From Maritimibacter sp. (lineage in GTDB: Bacteria > Pseudomonadota > Alphaproteobacteria > Rhodobacterales > Rhodobacteraceae), in NCBI GenBank assembly GCA_017792445.1, contig CP051232.1, positions 2,392,001 to 2,456,000 of the forward strand: a DNA stretch of 64,000 bases. Reading direction: 5' to 3'. A program made the position numbers and the translations under genes. Below are positions 1 to 9,720 of this stretch, piece by piece (the first letter of the stretch is position 1; every line of letters begins with the position of its first letter). The notes under the pieces were generated by a model. That model searched no databases. It had not been told where the DNA came from and saw only the letters and a program-made list of their open reading frames with translations.

Positions 1-1214
<1,214 letters not shown>

Positions 1215-1234
1215 TCCCGCGCCCCGCCCGAGGC

Positions 1235-1549
1235 TCACAGCCGGATGCCGGCCGGTGTCAGTTCTTCGTCCAGCCGTTCGAAGGATTGGCCAGAGGCGAC
1301 AAGGCAGGTCAGGCCGTTCGGCATGGTGACCGTGATGGTCCAGGTGCCGGTTTCGGTGGATGCGAAAACCTCGACCACCGAGTTGTTGGCGCCCATACCC
1401 ATCGACTGCCGGCTTTCGCCATAGCCTTCTGCAAGGCGGTCGACGACGGTTTCGCGATCCGCGCAATTGCGGCCCTGGCCGAACGCCTGACCCGCAACAA
1501 GGACACAGGCACCGACACCAAGAGAGAGGGCGAGAAACGAGTGTTTCAT
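1235..1549 (-). CDS. Small exported protein of unknown function
   Basis: A 104-residue protein starting with a clear Sec signal peptide (MKHSFLALSLGVGACVLVAGQAFG), so the mature part of about 80 residues should be periplasmic. The mature domain includes a conserved-looking stretch ETVVDRLAEGYGESR and a C-terminal strand-rich part with one Cys pair possibility (Cys near residue 30 and one near 90). A purine-rich AGGGAAAG precedes the ATG. It is convergent with the TauE/SafE gene 20 bp away. I recall similar short exported proteins as conserved hypotheticals in Rhodobacterales, but no function can be given. Confidence 0.7.
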   Translation of the reverse strand: MKHSFLALSLGVGACVLVAGQAFGQGRNCADRETVVDRLAEGYGESRQSMGMGANNSVVEVFASTETGTWTITVTMPNGLTCLVASGQSFERLDEELTPAGIRL

Positions 1550-1866
1550 TTGTCTTTCCCTTTTTCTGTCAGGCGCATCCGTCCTTGCCTGCCAAGCGGC
1601 GGGCGGTCGCACCTTCGAACCAAAACATGCCAGCCGTCGCTTCCGCGTTCTGCCGGAGACCGTCTGCACGGCCCTTCCCCTGACGAGTGGCGTGACCTCA
1701 AGGTGCTGCGAACTGGCCAAAAAATGGTTAACGGCTCGGCCGTCAAACGCGTCAAAATCGCAAGTTTTTGAAAACTATCGCTATTCTGCGCTGCGGCAAA
1801 ACAAACCTTGCCACACGCTGCGGGTCGTGATCGTTTTCCGGGCGTAGCTAGAGGAGAGCGAGAATC
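1550..1866. other. Divergent intergenic region, 317 bp
   Basis: This stretch lies between two divergently read genes, the small exported protein on the minus strand and the malyl-CoA thioesterase on the plus strand, so it should contain both promoters. A good ribosome binding site (AGAGGAGAG) sits just before position 1867. An AT-richer patch around 1735-1800 is the likely plus-strand promoter area, but I see no convincing -35/-10 pair, operator palindrome or terminator. No gene is supported here on either strand. Confidence 0.5.
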
Positions 1867-2727
1867 ATGACGGAAACCACGAAACCCTATCGTTCCGTCC
1901 TGTATATTCCCGGCTCGAAGGACCGTGCGCTGGACAAGGCGCGCACGCTTGCCGCCGACGCGATCATCTTCGATCTCGAAGACGCCGTTGCCGCCGATGA
2001 GAAGGCGAACGCCCGCGAGACCCTCGCCGCCGCGCTTGCCGCCGGAGGTTATGGCGCGCGGGCCAGAATCGTGCGGGTCAACGGGCTGGATACCGACTGG
2101 GGTGCCGATGACGTCGCGATGGCCGCGAAGGCGAAGCCGGATGCGATCCTTCTGCCCAAGGTCGGCTCTGCCGCCGATCTGGACGCGGTGGCCGAACTTG
2201 CGCCCGGCATCGACCTTTGGGCGATGATCGAGACGCCCGCGGGCATTCTGCACGCCGAGGAAATCGCCGCCCACCCGCGCCTGAAAGGCATGGTGATGGG
2301 CACCAACGACCTTGCCAAGGAACTGAACTGCCGGTTCCGCGCCGACCGTCTGCCGCTGATCACCAGCCTGCAAATCGCCCTGCTTGCCGCGCGGGCGCAT
2401 GGCGTGACCTGCGTCGACGGCGTCTACAATGCCTTCAAGGACGAAGAAGGCCTGCGCGCGGAATGCGAACAGGGCCGCGACATGGGCTTTGACGGCAAGA
2501 CGCTGATCCACCCGGCGCAGCTTGCCATCGCGAACGCCGCCTTCGCGCCGTCCGAGGATGAAGTCGACCTTGCCCGCCGGCAGATCGAAGCCTTCGAGAC
2601 CGCAGAGGCGGACGGGCAGGGCGTCGCCGTGCTGGATGGCCGGATCGTCGAGAACCTGCACGTCGCCACGGCCCGCGCCACGCTGGCCCGCGCGGCGGCG
2701 ATCGCCGCACTGGAGTTGGCGCAATGA
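1867..2727 (+). CDS. mcl2: HpcH/HpaI-family CoA-ester enzyme, likely (3S)-malyl-CoA thioesterase
   Basis: A 286-residue citrate-lyase-beta-like TIM-barrel protein. Family metal and substrate residues are visible: FDLEDAV (36-41), the metal ligand Glu122 in WAMIETPAG, and Asp148 in MGTNDLAKEL. In Rhodobacter sphaeroides a protein of this size, lying next to mch and sdh, hydrolyses (3S)-malyl-CoA to malate and CoA and so completes the glyoxylate plus acetyl-CoA condensation of the ethylmalonyl-CoA pathway. A lyase activity cannot be excluded from sequence. The start is preceded by AGAGGAGAG. The stop overlaps the next gene's ATG in an ATGA, so this is the first gene of a translationally coupled set running to mch. 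Symbol given by synteny and length. Confidence 0.82.
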   Translation: MTETTKPYRSVLYIPGSKDRALDKARTLAADAIIFDLEDAVAADEKANARETLAAALAAGGYGARARIVRVNGLDTDWGADDVAMAAKAKPDAILLPKVGSAADLDAVAELAPGIDLWAMIETPAGILHAEEIAAHPRLKGMVMGTNDLAKELNCRFRADRLPLITSLQIALLAARAHGVTCVDGVYNAFKDEEGLRAECEQGRDMGFDGKTLIHPAQLAIANAAFAPSEDEVDLARRQIEAFETAEADGQGVAVLDGRIVENLHVATARATLARAAAIAALELAQ

Positions 2728-3284
2728 TCCTTCTGCTTCTGGGTATCTTCCTGTGGTGGGCCGCTCACCTGTTCAAGCGCATGGCCCCGGCGCAGCGCAC
2801 GGCAATGGCCGAACAGATGGGCGATGCGTCGAAAGGCGTGATCGCGCTGGCGCTGCTGGTCTCGCTGGTCCTCATGGTGCTGGGCTTCCGCTGGAGCGAG
2901 TGGGCTCCGGTCTATGACCCGCCCTCGTGGGGGCGGCACCTGAACAACCTGCTGATGCTGATCGCCGTGGCGCTGTTCGGCGTGGGCAATTCCAAAAGCC
3001 GCCTGCGGTCGAAGCTGCGCCACCCGATGCTGATGGGCATGCTGACATGGTCCGTCGCGCACCTGCTGGTCAACGGCGACCTGTCGTCGGTTCTGCTGTT
3101 CGGGCTGCTGGGCATATGGGCCATCGTCGAGATGGTCGTGATCAACCGGGCAGAGCCGATCTGGACGCCCTGGCAGGGCGGCAGCATGTCTGGCGACGTG
3201 CGTCTGGGGGTCATCACCCTCGTGGTTTTCGCGGTTATCGCGGCGATCCACACGTGGCTCGGCTATCCTCCGTTCCCTATGTGA
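2724..3284 (+). CDS. NnrU-family membrane protein
   Basis: A 186-residue integral membrane protein with five to six hydrophobic segments. NnrU features are present: an early HLFKRMAP after the first helix, a conserved GRHLNNLLM, RHPMLMGMLTWSVAHLLVNG in the middle, and a C-terminal GYPPFPM. NnrU-type proteins were first noticed near nitrite and nitric-oxide reductase genes and are related to the isoprenoid-modifying membrane family; their biochemical role is not established. It starts inside the stop codon of the malyl-CoA thioesterase (ATGA) and is 7 bp from the next gene, so it belongs to the same transcript. No denitrification gene is nearby, so a nitrogen-oxide role is not supported by context. 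Confidence 0.85.
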   Translation: MILLLLGIFLWWAAHLFKRMAPAQRTAMAEQMGDASKGVIALALLVSLVLMVLGFRWSEWAPVYDPPSWGRHLNNLLMLIAVALFGVGNSKSRLRSKLRHPMLMGMLTWSVAHLLVNGDLSSVLLFGLLGIWAIVEMVVINRAEPIWTPWQGGSMSGDVRLGVITLVVFAVIAAIHTWLGYPPFPM

Positions 3285-3291
3285 GAGTGAC

Positions 3292-3498
3292 ATGAAAGCC
3301 TATCGACTGCTGACCGAGGAAGACACCTCGGCCTTTTGCCACAAGGTGACGCTGGCCCTGTCCAAAGGATGGGAACTGCACGGCTCGCCCGCTTATGCGT
3401 TCGATGCCGAGACCGGCAAGATGCGTTGCGCGCAGGCCGTCACCAAGGACGTGGATGGCGTCGACTACGACCCCGACATGAAGCTTGGGCAATTGTGA
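3292..3498 (+). CDS. DUF1737 small protein
   Basis: A 68-residue soluble protein. It opens with MKAYRLLTEEDTSAFCHKV and contains the GWELHGSPAYAFD core typical of the short DUF1737 domain, a sandwich-like fold of unknown function found in many proteobacteria. It lies between nnrU and mch. Its TGA shares a base with the next ATG (TGATG), which implies translational coupling to the mesaconyl-CoA hydratase gene. No catalytic motif is visible. Confidence 0.82.
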   Translation: MKAYRLLTEEDTSAFCHKVTLALSKGWELHGSPAYAFDAETGKMRCAQAVTKDVDGVDYDPDMKLGQL

Positions 3499-4526
3499 TG
3501 TCGAAGACAGCGGCAGGCCGGTTCTTCGAGGATTACCAACCCGGACAAGTGATCCGCCACGCCGTGCCGCGCACGGTGACCTTGGGCGAGCGCGCTTTGT
3601 ATCATGCGCTCTACCCGGCGCGGCACGCGCTGGCGTCGTCCGACGCTTTTGCCCGCGCCTGCGGGCTGCCGGCCTCTCCGCTGGACGACCTTGCCGCCTT
3701 CCACGTGGTGTTCGGCAAGACGGTGCCGGACGTGTCGCTGAACGCGGTCGCGAACCTTGGTTATGCCGAGGGCCGCTGGCTTAAACCGGTCTGGCCGGGC
3801 GACACCCTGCGGTCCGAGTCCGAGGTGATCGGCGTCAAGGAGAACTCCAACGGCAAATCCGGGGTGGTCTGGGTGCGTACGCGGGGCCTGAACCAGAACG
3901 ACGAACCGGTGCTGGAATACGTACGCTGGGTCATGGTGCGGAAGGGCGACCTGTCGGCGCCTGCGCCCGAAACGGTGATCCCGGACCTTGCGAAGGCCGT
4001 CGATCCATCGGCGCTGGTGATCCCGGACGGGCTGGATTTCAGCGGCTACGATTTCGGTCTGGCCGGAGAGCCGCACCGCTGGGGCGACTACGAGGTGGGA
4101 GAGACCATCGACCATGTCGATGGCGTCACCATCGAGGAAGCCGAGCACATGATGGCGACCCGCCTGTGGCAGAATACGGCCAAGGTCCATTTCGACGCCA
4201 CTTACCGCCCGGACGGCAAGCGGCTGATCTACGGTGGCCACGTGATCTCGATGGCGCGGGCGCTGTCGTTCAACGGGTTGGCCAACGCGCAGTTGATCGT
4301 CGGTCTGAACGGCGGAGCGCATGCGAACCCCTGTTTTGCCGGAGACACCGTTCGCGCATGGTCCGAGGTGCTGGATAAGGCGGAAACCCCGGCGCCCGGC
4401 GTCGGTGCGATCCGGCTGCGGCTGGTGGCCACCACGGGTGCGCCGTTCGTGCTGAAGGGCGACGATGGGAAGTACCTGCCCGAGGTCTTGCTGGACCTCG
4501 ATTACTGGGCATTGATGCCGGTTTAA
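3498..4526 (+). CDS. mch: Mesaconyl-CoA hydratase (beta-methylmalyl-CoA dehydratase), MaoC family
   Basis: A 342-residue protein built from two MaoC-like hot-dog domains (about 1-160 and 190-340). It matches the length and gene position of the Rhodobacter enzyme that interconverts mesaconyl-CoA and beta-methylmalyl-CoA in the ethylmalonyl-CoA pathway of acetate assimilation. Visible family segments include SGYDFGLAGEPHRWGDYEVG at the inter-domain boundary, RLIYGGHVISMARALSFNGL, and HANPCFAGDTV in the second domain. The start was fixed by the TGATG overlap with DUF1737. Together with the malyl-CoA enzyme upstream it supplies the C5/C4 end of the pathway, feeding malate and succinyl-CoA toward mdh and sdh on either side. 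A generic MaoC dehydratase is the fallback. Confidence 0.87.
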   Translation: MSKTAAGRFFEDYQPGQVIRHAVPRTVTLGERALYHALYPARHALASSDAFARACGLPASPLDDLAAFHVVFGKTVPDVSLNAVANLGYAEGRWLKPVWPGDTLRSESEVIGVKENSNGKSGVVWVRTRGLNQNDEPVLEYVRWVMVRKGDLSAPAPETVIPDLAKAVDPSALVIPDGLDFSGYDFGLAGEPHRWGDYEVGETIDHVDGVTIEEAEHMMATRLWQNTAKVHFDATYRPDGKRLIYGGHVISMARALSFNGLANAQLIVGLNGGAHANPCFAGDTVRAWSEVLDKAETPAPGVGAIRLRLVATTGAPFVLKGDDGKYLPEVLLDLDYWALMPV

Positions 4527-4657
4527 GGCGGCTGGCAGGGTCGGGCATGTCACCGATGGCCAGACGGAAAGGCCTTCCAGCCACAGGCACGCTTGTGCGA
4601 ACCGAAGACCGTTCGAGGGTCTTGACCGGAATCGCGCACGGGGCCTTAATCCGCGGC

Positions 4658-5404
4658 ATGAAACAAGTCATTGCCTTGCTCATTGCCCTTAGCGTCGCGC
4701 TTCCTGCCAATGCCGCCCGGTTGCGGCAGGAACGTCACGACTACCTCGACGCCAACCTGCGCGCGATCTTTTATCACGAACTGGGGCACGCCCTGATCGA
4801 CGTGATGAAGCTGCCGATCTTCGGACAGGAAGAGGACGCCGCCGATGTGCTGTCGGTGTTCCTGATCGACGCGTTGTTCGACAACGATGTGGCGGTCGAG
4901 ATGGCGTATCACACCGCCACAGGCTTTCTTGGCGAGGCGAAGAACAGCGGCGGTGTCGAGCCCGCCTACTGGGACGTGCATGGGCCCGACCTTCAGCGCT
5001 ATTATACCTTCGTCTGCCTGTTTTATGGCGCCAAGCCGGACCTGCGCCGCAATGTCGCGCGCGACCTCGAGTTGCCCGAACCGCGACAGGCGACCTGCCG
5101 CGACGAATACGAGCAGGCTCGGGAAAGCTGGGGCGAAGTGATCAAGCGGCTTTACGAGAACGGGCCGGGCAGTTCGATCCGCTTCCTTGCCGACCACCGC
5201 GTCGACGAATACGGGCGCTTTACCGCGCATGCGCTGGAACAGATGATCGACGAGATGAACGCCGAGATGTCGCTGCCGAAGCGTGTTCTGGTGCGGGTCG
5301 AGGAATGCGGCACCGCCAATGCCTTCTATGACGGCAAAACCCGCGAGATCATCATGTGCACCGAGTTCGCGCGCTATCTGCACGACCTTGCGCCAAACCG
5401 CTGA
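4658..5404 (+). CDS. DUF4344-type putative zinc metallopeptidase, exported
   Basis: A 248-residue protein with a short signal peptide (MKQVIALLIALSVALPANA). It has an HExxH zinc site in IFYHELGHALID near residues 36-41, followed by an acidic segment EEDAADVLSVF that could supply the third ligand. This arrangement and length match the DUF4344 family of putative metallopeptidases. Conserved Cys residues in the second half (around 128, 145, 228 and 240) may form disulfides in the periplasm. I chose ATG 4658 because it places the signal peptide at the N-terminus; upstream ATGs in the same frame read through unconvincing sequence. It stands alone between mch and the sdh promoter region. The substrate is unknown. 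Confidence 0.75.
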   Translation: MKQVIALLIALSVALPANAARLRQERHDYLDANLRAIFYHELGHALIDVMKLPIFGQEEDAADVLSVFLIDALFDNDVAVEMAYHTATGFLGEAKNSGGVEPAYWDVHGPDLQRYYTFVCLFYGAKPDLRRNVARDLELPEPRQATCRDEYEQARESWGEVIKRLYENGPGSSIRFLADHRVDEYGRFTAHALEQMIDEMNAEMSLPKRVLVRVEECGTANAFYDGKTREIIMCTEFARYLHDLAPNR

Positions 5405-5454
5405 GGCTGCTTGCCCGGCGGGATTCGCGGAACTGCGACCGTTAGCGCCGAAAC

Positions 5455-5485
5455 TGTGATCACACGCCTGATTTCTGTGATCACA
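5455..5485. promoter_or_regulatory. Paired TGTGATCACA palindromes upstream of sdhC
   Basis: Two identical perfect 10-bp palindromes, TGTGATCACA, lie at 5455-5464 and 5476-5485. Their centres are 21 bp apart, about two helical turns, so two dimers would bind on the same face of the DNA. They sit 121 bp upstream of the sdhC start in the intergenic region that should carry the sdh promoter. A third copy lies inside sdhD (6309-6318). The half-site TGTGA resembles CRP/FNR and some GntR half-sites, but the zero-length spacer is unlike a standard CRP site. The regulator is unknown. Confidence 0.5.
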
Positions 5486-5605
5486 ATGCACGGAAATCCG
5501 GAAAATGCGGCAATTTTCCACCGTGCCATTGCAGCATTCCCACGTGACTTGCCCTGAAAACATACGTTATGGGAAGGGCAGCCACCGCCACGCAAAGGAG
5601 CCGAC

Positions 5606-5992
5606 ATGCCAGACAAACCCGTGGAACGGCCTCTCTCTCCATTCATGCTGGGGCAGTATTACCGCCTCCAGATGACGTCGGTCAGTTCGCTGCTGACCCG
5701 GATCACCGGCAACGCCCTGATCGTCGCCGCGTTTCTGATCGTCTGGTGGCTGGTCGCCATCGCGTCGGGGCCCGAATATTTCGAACCGGTCAACCGCTTC
5801 ATGACATCGTGGTTCGGTGATCTCGTGTTCACCCTTTCCGCGCTGGGCATGTGGTACCACTATCTTGCCGGGCTGCGGCACTTCCTGTTCGACGCGGGCC
5901 GTGGGCTCGAGGTCGAGACGGCGGAGAAGCTGGGCTGGGCCTGCATCATCGGCTCGGTCGTGCTGACCCTGCTGACCATCATCATCGTCTGA
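5606..5992 (+). CDS. sdhC: Succinate dehydrogenase cytochrome b556 subunit
   Basis: A 128-residue membrane anchor of complex II with three transmembrane helices. Family features are the N-terminal RPLSPFMLGQYY, the quinone-site Ser and Arg in SSLLTRITG (about 30-38), and the heme-ligand region HYLAGLRHFLFDAG (His near 85). It passes electrons from the SdhB iron-sulfur clusters to ubiquinone in the inner membrane. A strong AAAGGAG precedes the ATG. First gene of the sdhCDA(-MT-GT-)B operon; sdhD follows after 11 bp. Confidence 0.93.
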   Translation: MPDKPVERPLSPFMLGQYYRLQMTSVSSLLTRITGNALIVAAFLIVWWLVAIASGPEYFEPVNRFMTSWFGDLVFTLSALGMWYHYLAGLRHFLFDAGRGLEVETAEKLGWACIIGSVVLTLLTIIIV

Positions 5993-6003
5993 CGGAGGCG
6001 TTC

Positions 6004-6375
6004 ATGCGTTATCTGACCGCCCGCAAGCGCGCCGAGGGCAAGGGCGCCGCCCACCACGGGACCGAGCACCACTGGTATATGACGGTTTCCGGTGCGGGGC
6101 TGGCCCTGCTGGTGCCGATCTTCATCTTCATTTTCGGCCGCGCCCTTGGCGGCAGCTATGAAGAAGTCGTCGCGACCTTCGGCCGCCCGTTCCCTGCCAT
6201 CATCACCGGACTCGTGATCGTCGTCGGCCTGCGCCACTTCGTCAGCGGCTTCACGATGATGGTCGAGGATTACACCCACGGCACCACGCGCAAGCTGCTG
6301 GTGATCGGTGTGATCACAGTTTCCTACTTCCTCATGGCCGCCGGTCTCTTCGCGCTGGCCAAGATCGCACTTTAA
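6004..6375 (+). CDS. sdhD: Succinate dehydrogenase hydrophobic membrane anchor subunit
   Basis: A 123-residue second membrane anchor of succinate dehydrogenase with three hydrophobic helices. Conserved pieces include the N-terminal HHWYMTVSG and [19 protein letters not shown], whose His and Asp/Tyr residues correspond to heme/quinone-site positions of the family. ATG 6004 follows GACGGAGG. The gene carries a copy of the TGTGATCACA palindrome at 6309-6318. It is 10 bp from sdhA. Confidence 0.92.
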   Translation: MRYLTARKRAEGKGAAHHGTEHHWYMTVSGAGLALLVPIFIFIFGRALGGSYEEVVATFGRPFPAIITGLVIVVGLRHFVSGFTMMVEDYTHGTTRKLLVIGVITVSYFLMAAGLFALAKIAL

Positions 6376-6385
6376 GGAGCCTCCC

Positions 6386-8191
6386 ATGGCCGCTTACGAC
6401 TACGAGACGCATGATTATGACGTCGTGGTGATCGGGGCCGGTGGCTCCGGTCTGCGCGCGACGCTGGGCATGGCCGAACAGGGCCTGCGCACCGCCTGCG
6501 TCACCAAGGTGTTCCCGACCCGGTCCCACACCGTCGCCGCACAGGGTGGCATCGCCGCCTCGCTTGGCAACATGGGGCCGGACAGCTGGCAATGGCACAT
6601 GTACGACACCGTGAAAGGGTCGGACTGGCTGGGCGACACCGATGCGATGGAATATCTCGCGCGCGAGGCGCCGAAGGCCGTCTACGAGCTGGAACACTAC
6701 GGCGTTCCGTTCTCGCGGACCGAGGAAGGCAAGATCTACCAGCGCCCGTTCGGCGGCCACACCACCGAGTTCGGCGAAGGCCCCCCGGTGCAGCGGACCT
6801 GCGCCGCGGCCGACCGGACCGGTCACGCGATCCTGCACACGCTGTACGGCCAGTCGCTGAAGCAGCAGGCCGAGTTCTACATCGAATATTTCGCCATCGA
6901 CCTTCTGATGTCCGAGGACGGCGCGTGTCGCGGGGTCCTCGCATGGAAACTCGACGACGGCACGATGCACGTGTTCAACGCCAAGACCGTGGTGCTGGCC
7001 ACCGGCGGCTATGGCCGGGCCTACTTCTCGGCCACCTCGGCGCACACCTGCACCGGTGACGGCGGCGGCATGGTGGCCCGTGCGGGCCTTGCGCTGCAGG
7101 ACATGGAATTCGTTCAATTCCACCCGACCGGCATTTACGGTTCGGGCTGCCTGATCACCGAGGGTGCCCGCGGTGAGGGCGGCTATCTGACCAACTCGGA
7201 AGGCGAGCGGTTCATGGAGCGCTATGCGCCGCAGTACAAGGACCTCGCGCCGCGCGACTACGTCAGCCGTTCGATGACGATGGAAATTCGCGAGGGTCGC
7301 GGTGTGGGCGAACATGGCGACCACATCCACCTGAACCTGTCGCACCTGCCGGCCGAGGCGCTGGCCGAACGTCTGCCGGGCATCTCGGAATCGGCGAAGA
7401 TCTTCGCCGGTGTCGACGTGACCAAGGAACCGATCCCGGTTCTGCCGACCGTGCACTACAACATGGGCGGCGTTCCCACGAACTATTGGGGCGAGGTGCT
7501 GAACCCGACCGCCGAGGATCCGACCGCGATCGTTCCGGGCCTGATGGCCGTTGGCGAGGCTGGCTGTGCCTCTGTTCACGGTGCGAACCGGCTGGGTTCG
7601 AACTCGCTGATCGACCTTGTGGTCTTCGGCCGTGCCGCCGCGATCCGCGCCGGCAAGGTGGTCGACGCCGACACTGCCGTCCCGGCCGCGCCGAAGGCTG
7701 CCATCGACAAGGCCTTCGACCGGTTCGACGCGGTGCGCAACGCCAGCGGCGGTACGCCGACGGCCGATCTGCGTGACGAGATGCAGCGCACGATGCAGGC
7801 CGACGCCGCCGTGTTCCGCGCCAGCGAGTCGTTGAAAGAGGGCGTCGAGAAGATGACCGCCATCGCGGCCAAGCTGGACGACCTGAAGGTCACCGACCGG
7901 TCGCTGGTCTGGAACTCGGACCTGATGGAAACGCTGGAACTGACCAACCTCATGCCCAATGCGCTGGCGACCATCGTCGGGGCCGAGGCGCGGCAGGAGA
8001 GCCGTGGCGCCCACGCGCACGAGGACTTCCCGAACCGCGACGACGACAAGTGGCGCGTCCACACCGTCAGCCGTGTCGACGGCAACAAGGTGGACCTGAC
8101 CTATCGTCCGGTCATCACCGACCCGCTGTCGACCGAGGATGAAGGCGGCATCAGCCTGAAGAAGATCGCGCCGAAAGCGCGGACGTTCTGA
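6386..8191 (+). CDS. sdhA: Succinate dehydrogenase flavoprotein subunit
   Basis: A 601-residue catalytic subunit that oxidises succinate to fumarate. It has the dinucleotide-binding start [15 protein letters not shown] (about 13-27). The covalent FAD histidine lies in [20 protein letters not shown] (about 44-63). Active-site segments include [21 protein letters not shown] and the substrate-binding [18 protein letters not shown]. Length is normal for alphaproteobacteria. An AAGGAG lies before the ATG. Unlike the usual order, sdhB does not follow directly: two unrelated genes intervene. Confidence 0.97.
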   Translation: MAAYDYETHDYDVVVIGAGGSGLRATLGMAEQGLRTACVTKVFPTRSHTVAAQGGIAASLGNMGPDSWQWHMYDTVKGSDWLGDTDAMEYLAREAPKAVYELEHYGVPFSRTEEGKIYQRPFGGHTTEFGEGPPVQRTCAAADRTGHAILHTLYGQSLKQQAEFYIEYFAIDLLMSEDGACRGVLAWKLDDGTMHVFNAKTVVLATGGYGRAYFSATSAHTCTGDGGGMVARAGLALQDMEFVQFHPTGIYGSGCLITEGARGEGGYLTNSEGERFMERYAPQYKDLAPRDYVSRSMTMEIREGRGVGEHGDHIHLNLSHLPAEALAERLPGISESAKIFAGVDVTKEPIPVLPTVHYNMGGVPTNYWGEVLNPTAEDPTAIVPGLMAVGEAGCASVHGANRLGSNSLIDLVVFGRAAAIRAGKVVDADTAVPAAPKAAIDKAFDRFDAVRNASGGTPTADLRDEMQRTMQADAAVFRASESLKEGVEKMTAIAAKLDDLKVTDRSLVWNSDLMETLELTNLMPNALATIVGAEARQESRGAHAHEDFPNRDDDKWRVHTVSRVDGNKVDLTYRPVITDPLSTEDEGGISLKKIAPKARTF

Positions 8192-8290
8192 GCAGCTGAT
8201 GCCAGCCGGTCATCGCATAGCCACAGGGGACTCCCCCCGGTCCTGCCGGTTCGTCCGGCAGGCAACGGCGATGCGCGGTCCGGTGCTGCC

Positions 8291-8941
8291 ATGAAATGGC
8301 TGTTCTCGAAGAAACGGAAGCGTCCCTTCACCGGGTCCGGTGACTATTGGGTTCAGCGATACGGCGACGGGCGCACCTTTGGTTCCGGCAGCTACGGACG
8401 GCTGGCGGAGTACAAGGCTGGCTTTATCAACGATTTCGTTCGTGACAACGGCATTGGCGCTGTCATTGAGTTTGGCTCGGGCGACGGTAATCAGGCGTCG
8501 ATGTTCGACTTCGCGGACTACACCGGCGTCGATCTGGTGCCGCAGGTGGTGGAAGCCGCCCGCGCACGGTCTGCGGACCGTCCCGGATGGCGGTTCCTGA
8601 CCGTGGCGGAGGATGTGGCAGAGGCTGGTCGCTATGATTTGGCGATGTCGCTCGACGTGATCAATCACCTCGTCGAGGACGACGTATTCGAGGCTTACAT
8701 GACGCGCCTCTTCGCTGCGTCGGATCGGTTCGTTCTGGTCTATGCCTCCGACGTCGATATGGTCGATACCGGAAACGCCCACGTCCGGCACCGCCGTTAT
8801 TCCGACTGGGTGGCAGCGAATGCACCTGACTTCCGCGAAGCCGGCGCATGGGACCAGCCCTATCCGGCGGCGCCCAGCCAGGAAACGCGGGCCACGAGCT
8901 TTGCCGCGTTCAAACTCTTCGAGCGGCGGAGGCTGTCATGA
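8291..8941 (+). CDS. Class I SAM-dependent methyltransferase-like protein
   Basis: A 216-residue soluble protein with a Rossmann-like methyltransferase core. Motif I is VIEFGSGDGNQASMF (about 58-72), motif II is YTGVDLVPQVVE with the acidic residue expected to hold the SAM ribose, and a motif-IV-like segment is YDLAMSLDVINHLVED. Upstream is a basic N-terminus (MKWLFSKKRKRPF). No signal peptide. It lies between sdhA and sdhB and overlaps the next gene in an ATGA, so the two are co-translated. The paired neighbour looks like a glycosyltransferase-type protein, suggesting that both modify a surface glycan or small molecule rather than act on succinate dehydrogenase; that is inference. Acceptor unknown. 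Confidence 0.72.
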   Translation: MKWLFSKKRKRPFTGSGDYWVQRYGDGRTFGSGSYGRLAEYKAGFINDFVRDNGIGAVIEFGSGDGNQASMFDFADYTGVDLVPQVVEAARARSADRPGWRFLTVAEDVAEAGRYDLAMSLDVINHLVEDDVFEAYMTRLFAASDRFVLVYASDVDMVDTGNAHVRHRRYSDWVAANAPDFREAGAWDQPYPAAPSQETRATSFAAFKLFERRRLS

Positions 8942-9693
8942 TCGTCGCCAACCTCGCCACCTATCCGCCGCGCCGCGATGCGCTGCTGCCGGTCGTGCAG
9001 GCCATCGCGCCGCAGGTCGATCGGCTGAACGTCGTGCTGAACCAGTACGACGACACGCTGCCCGAGCTGAGCGGTATCGCGAACGTCGAACAGATCATCC
9101 CGGACTACGACACCAAGGACGTCGGGAAATTCTATCCCGACGTGTCCGGCGCCGAGTATGTGTTTCTGATCGATGACGATCTGATCTATCCCGCCGATTT
9201 CGTGTCGAAAACGATCGAACGGTTCGACGCATTGGGGTCGGGAAAGTTCATGGGCGGCTATCATGCCTCGCTTTACACCAAGCCCGAATTCTCTCTGAGC
9301 CCGAAGAAGCTGCTGAAGCGGCTGCGCTATTCCGACGACCGCATCGCCGACTATCGCAAGCCCTACCGCTTCTACGAGCAACTGAACGCGCCGGTCGTCG
9401 TGGATCAGGTCGCCACCAATGCCGCCATCCTGCGCGGCGCCGATTTTCCGCCGCATGACTTCATGGCCGGAAGCCAGAAGTTCGTGGACGTTCGTCTTGC
9501 TGCCTGGTGCTTTCAGCACGGCATCCGCCCCGTCGCCCTGCCCAAGGACGCCGGCTGGCTGGGGGAAGTCCGGTTCGAGGAAACGATCTTCCGCGATTTC
9601 ACCCGTAAAAACCCGCCGCATGTCGCAGCCGAGATCTGGAGCTATGCCTTCAAGATCGAAGGGCGCGGCATGCCACTAAACCCGCCCGCCTGA
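8938..9693 (+). CDS. GT-A-like glycosyltransferase family protein
   Basis: A 251-residue protein with the outline of a small GT-A fold. It has an N-terminal alpha/beta start (MIVANLATYPPRRDALLPVV) and a nucleotide-sugar/metal motif YVFLIDDDLIYPADFV, with the Asp triplet near residues 75-77. A later acceptor-side region contains ATNAAILRGADFPPHDFMAG. No membrane segment. It starts within the methyltransferase stop codon and ends 27 bp before sdhB. Similar stand-alone proteins are annotated as glycosyltransferase family 2-like. Donor and acceptor are unknown, and activity is not certain since the flanking motifs are weak. Confidence 0.62.
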   Translation: MIVANLATYPPRRDALLPVVQAIAPQVDRLNVVLNQYDDTLPELSGIANVEQIIPDYDTKDVGKFYPDVSGAEYVFLIDDDLIYPADFVSKTIERFDALGSGKFMGGYHASLYTKPEFSLSPKKLLKRLRYSDDRIADYRKPYRFYEQLNAPVVVDQVATNAAILRGADFPPHDFMAGSQKFVDVRLAAWCFQHGIRPVALPKDAGWLGEVRFEETIFRDFTRKNPPHVAAEIWSYAFKIEGRGMPLNPPA

Positions 9694-9720
9694 CCCAGCG
9701 GCCCGAAACGGAGACATCTG

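Noticed and set aside
5455-5485. TGTGATCACA pair read as ordinary CRP sites
   Set aside because: CRP sites need six bases between TGTGA and TCACA; here the half-sites abut. I keep the pair as a finding without naming the regulator.
6332-8062. 576-aa open frame antisense to sdhA, and similar long antisense frames opposite gspD (15206-16930), gspC/gspN, ald, the MCP and rpoB (62093-63979)
   Set aside because: High-GC coding DNA with G/C-rich third positions leaves long open frames on the opposite strand. These have Arg/His/Gln-rich translations, no ribosome binding sites and lie exactly over well-supported genes.
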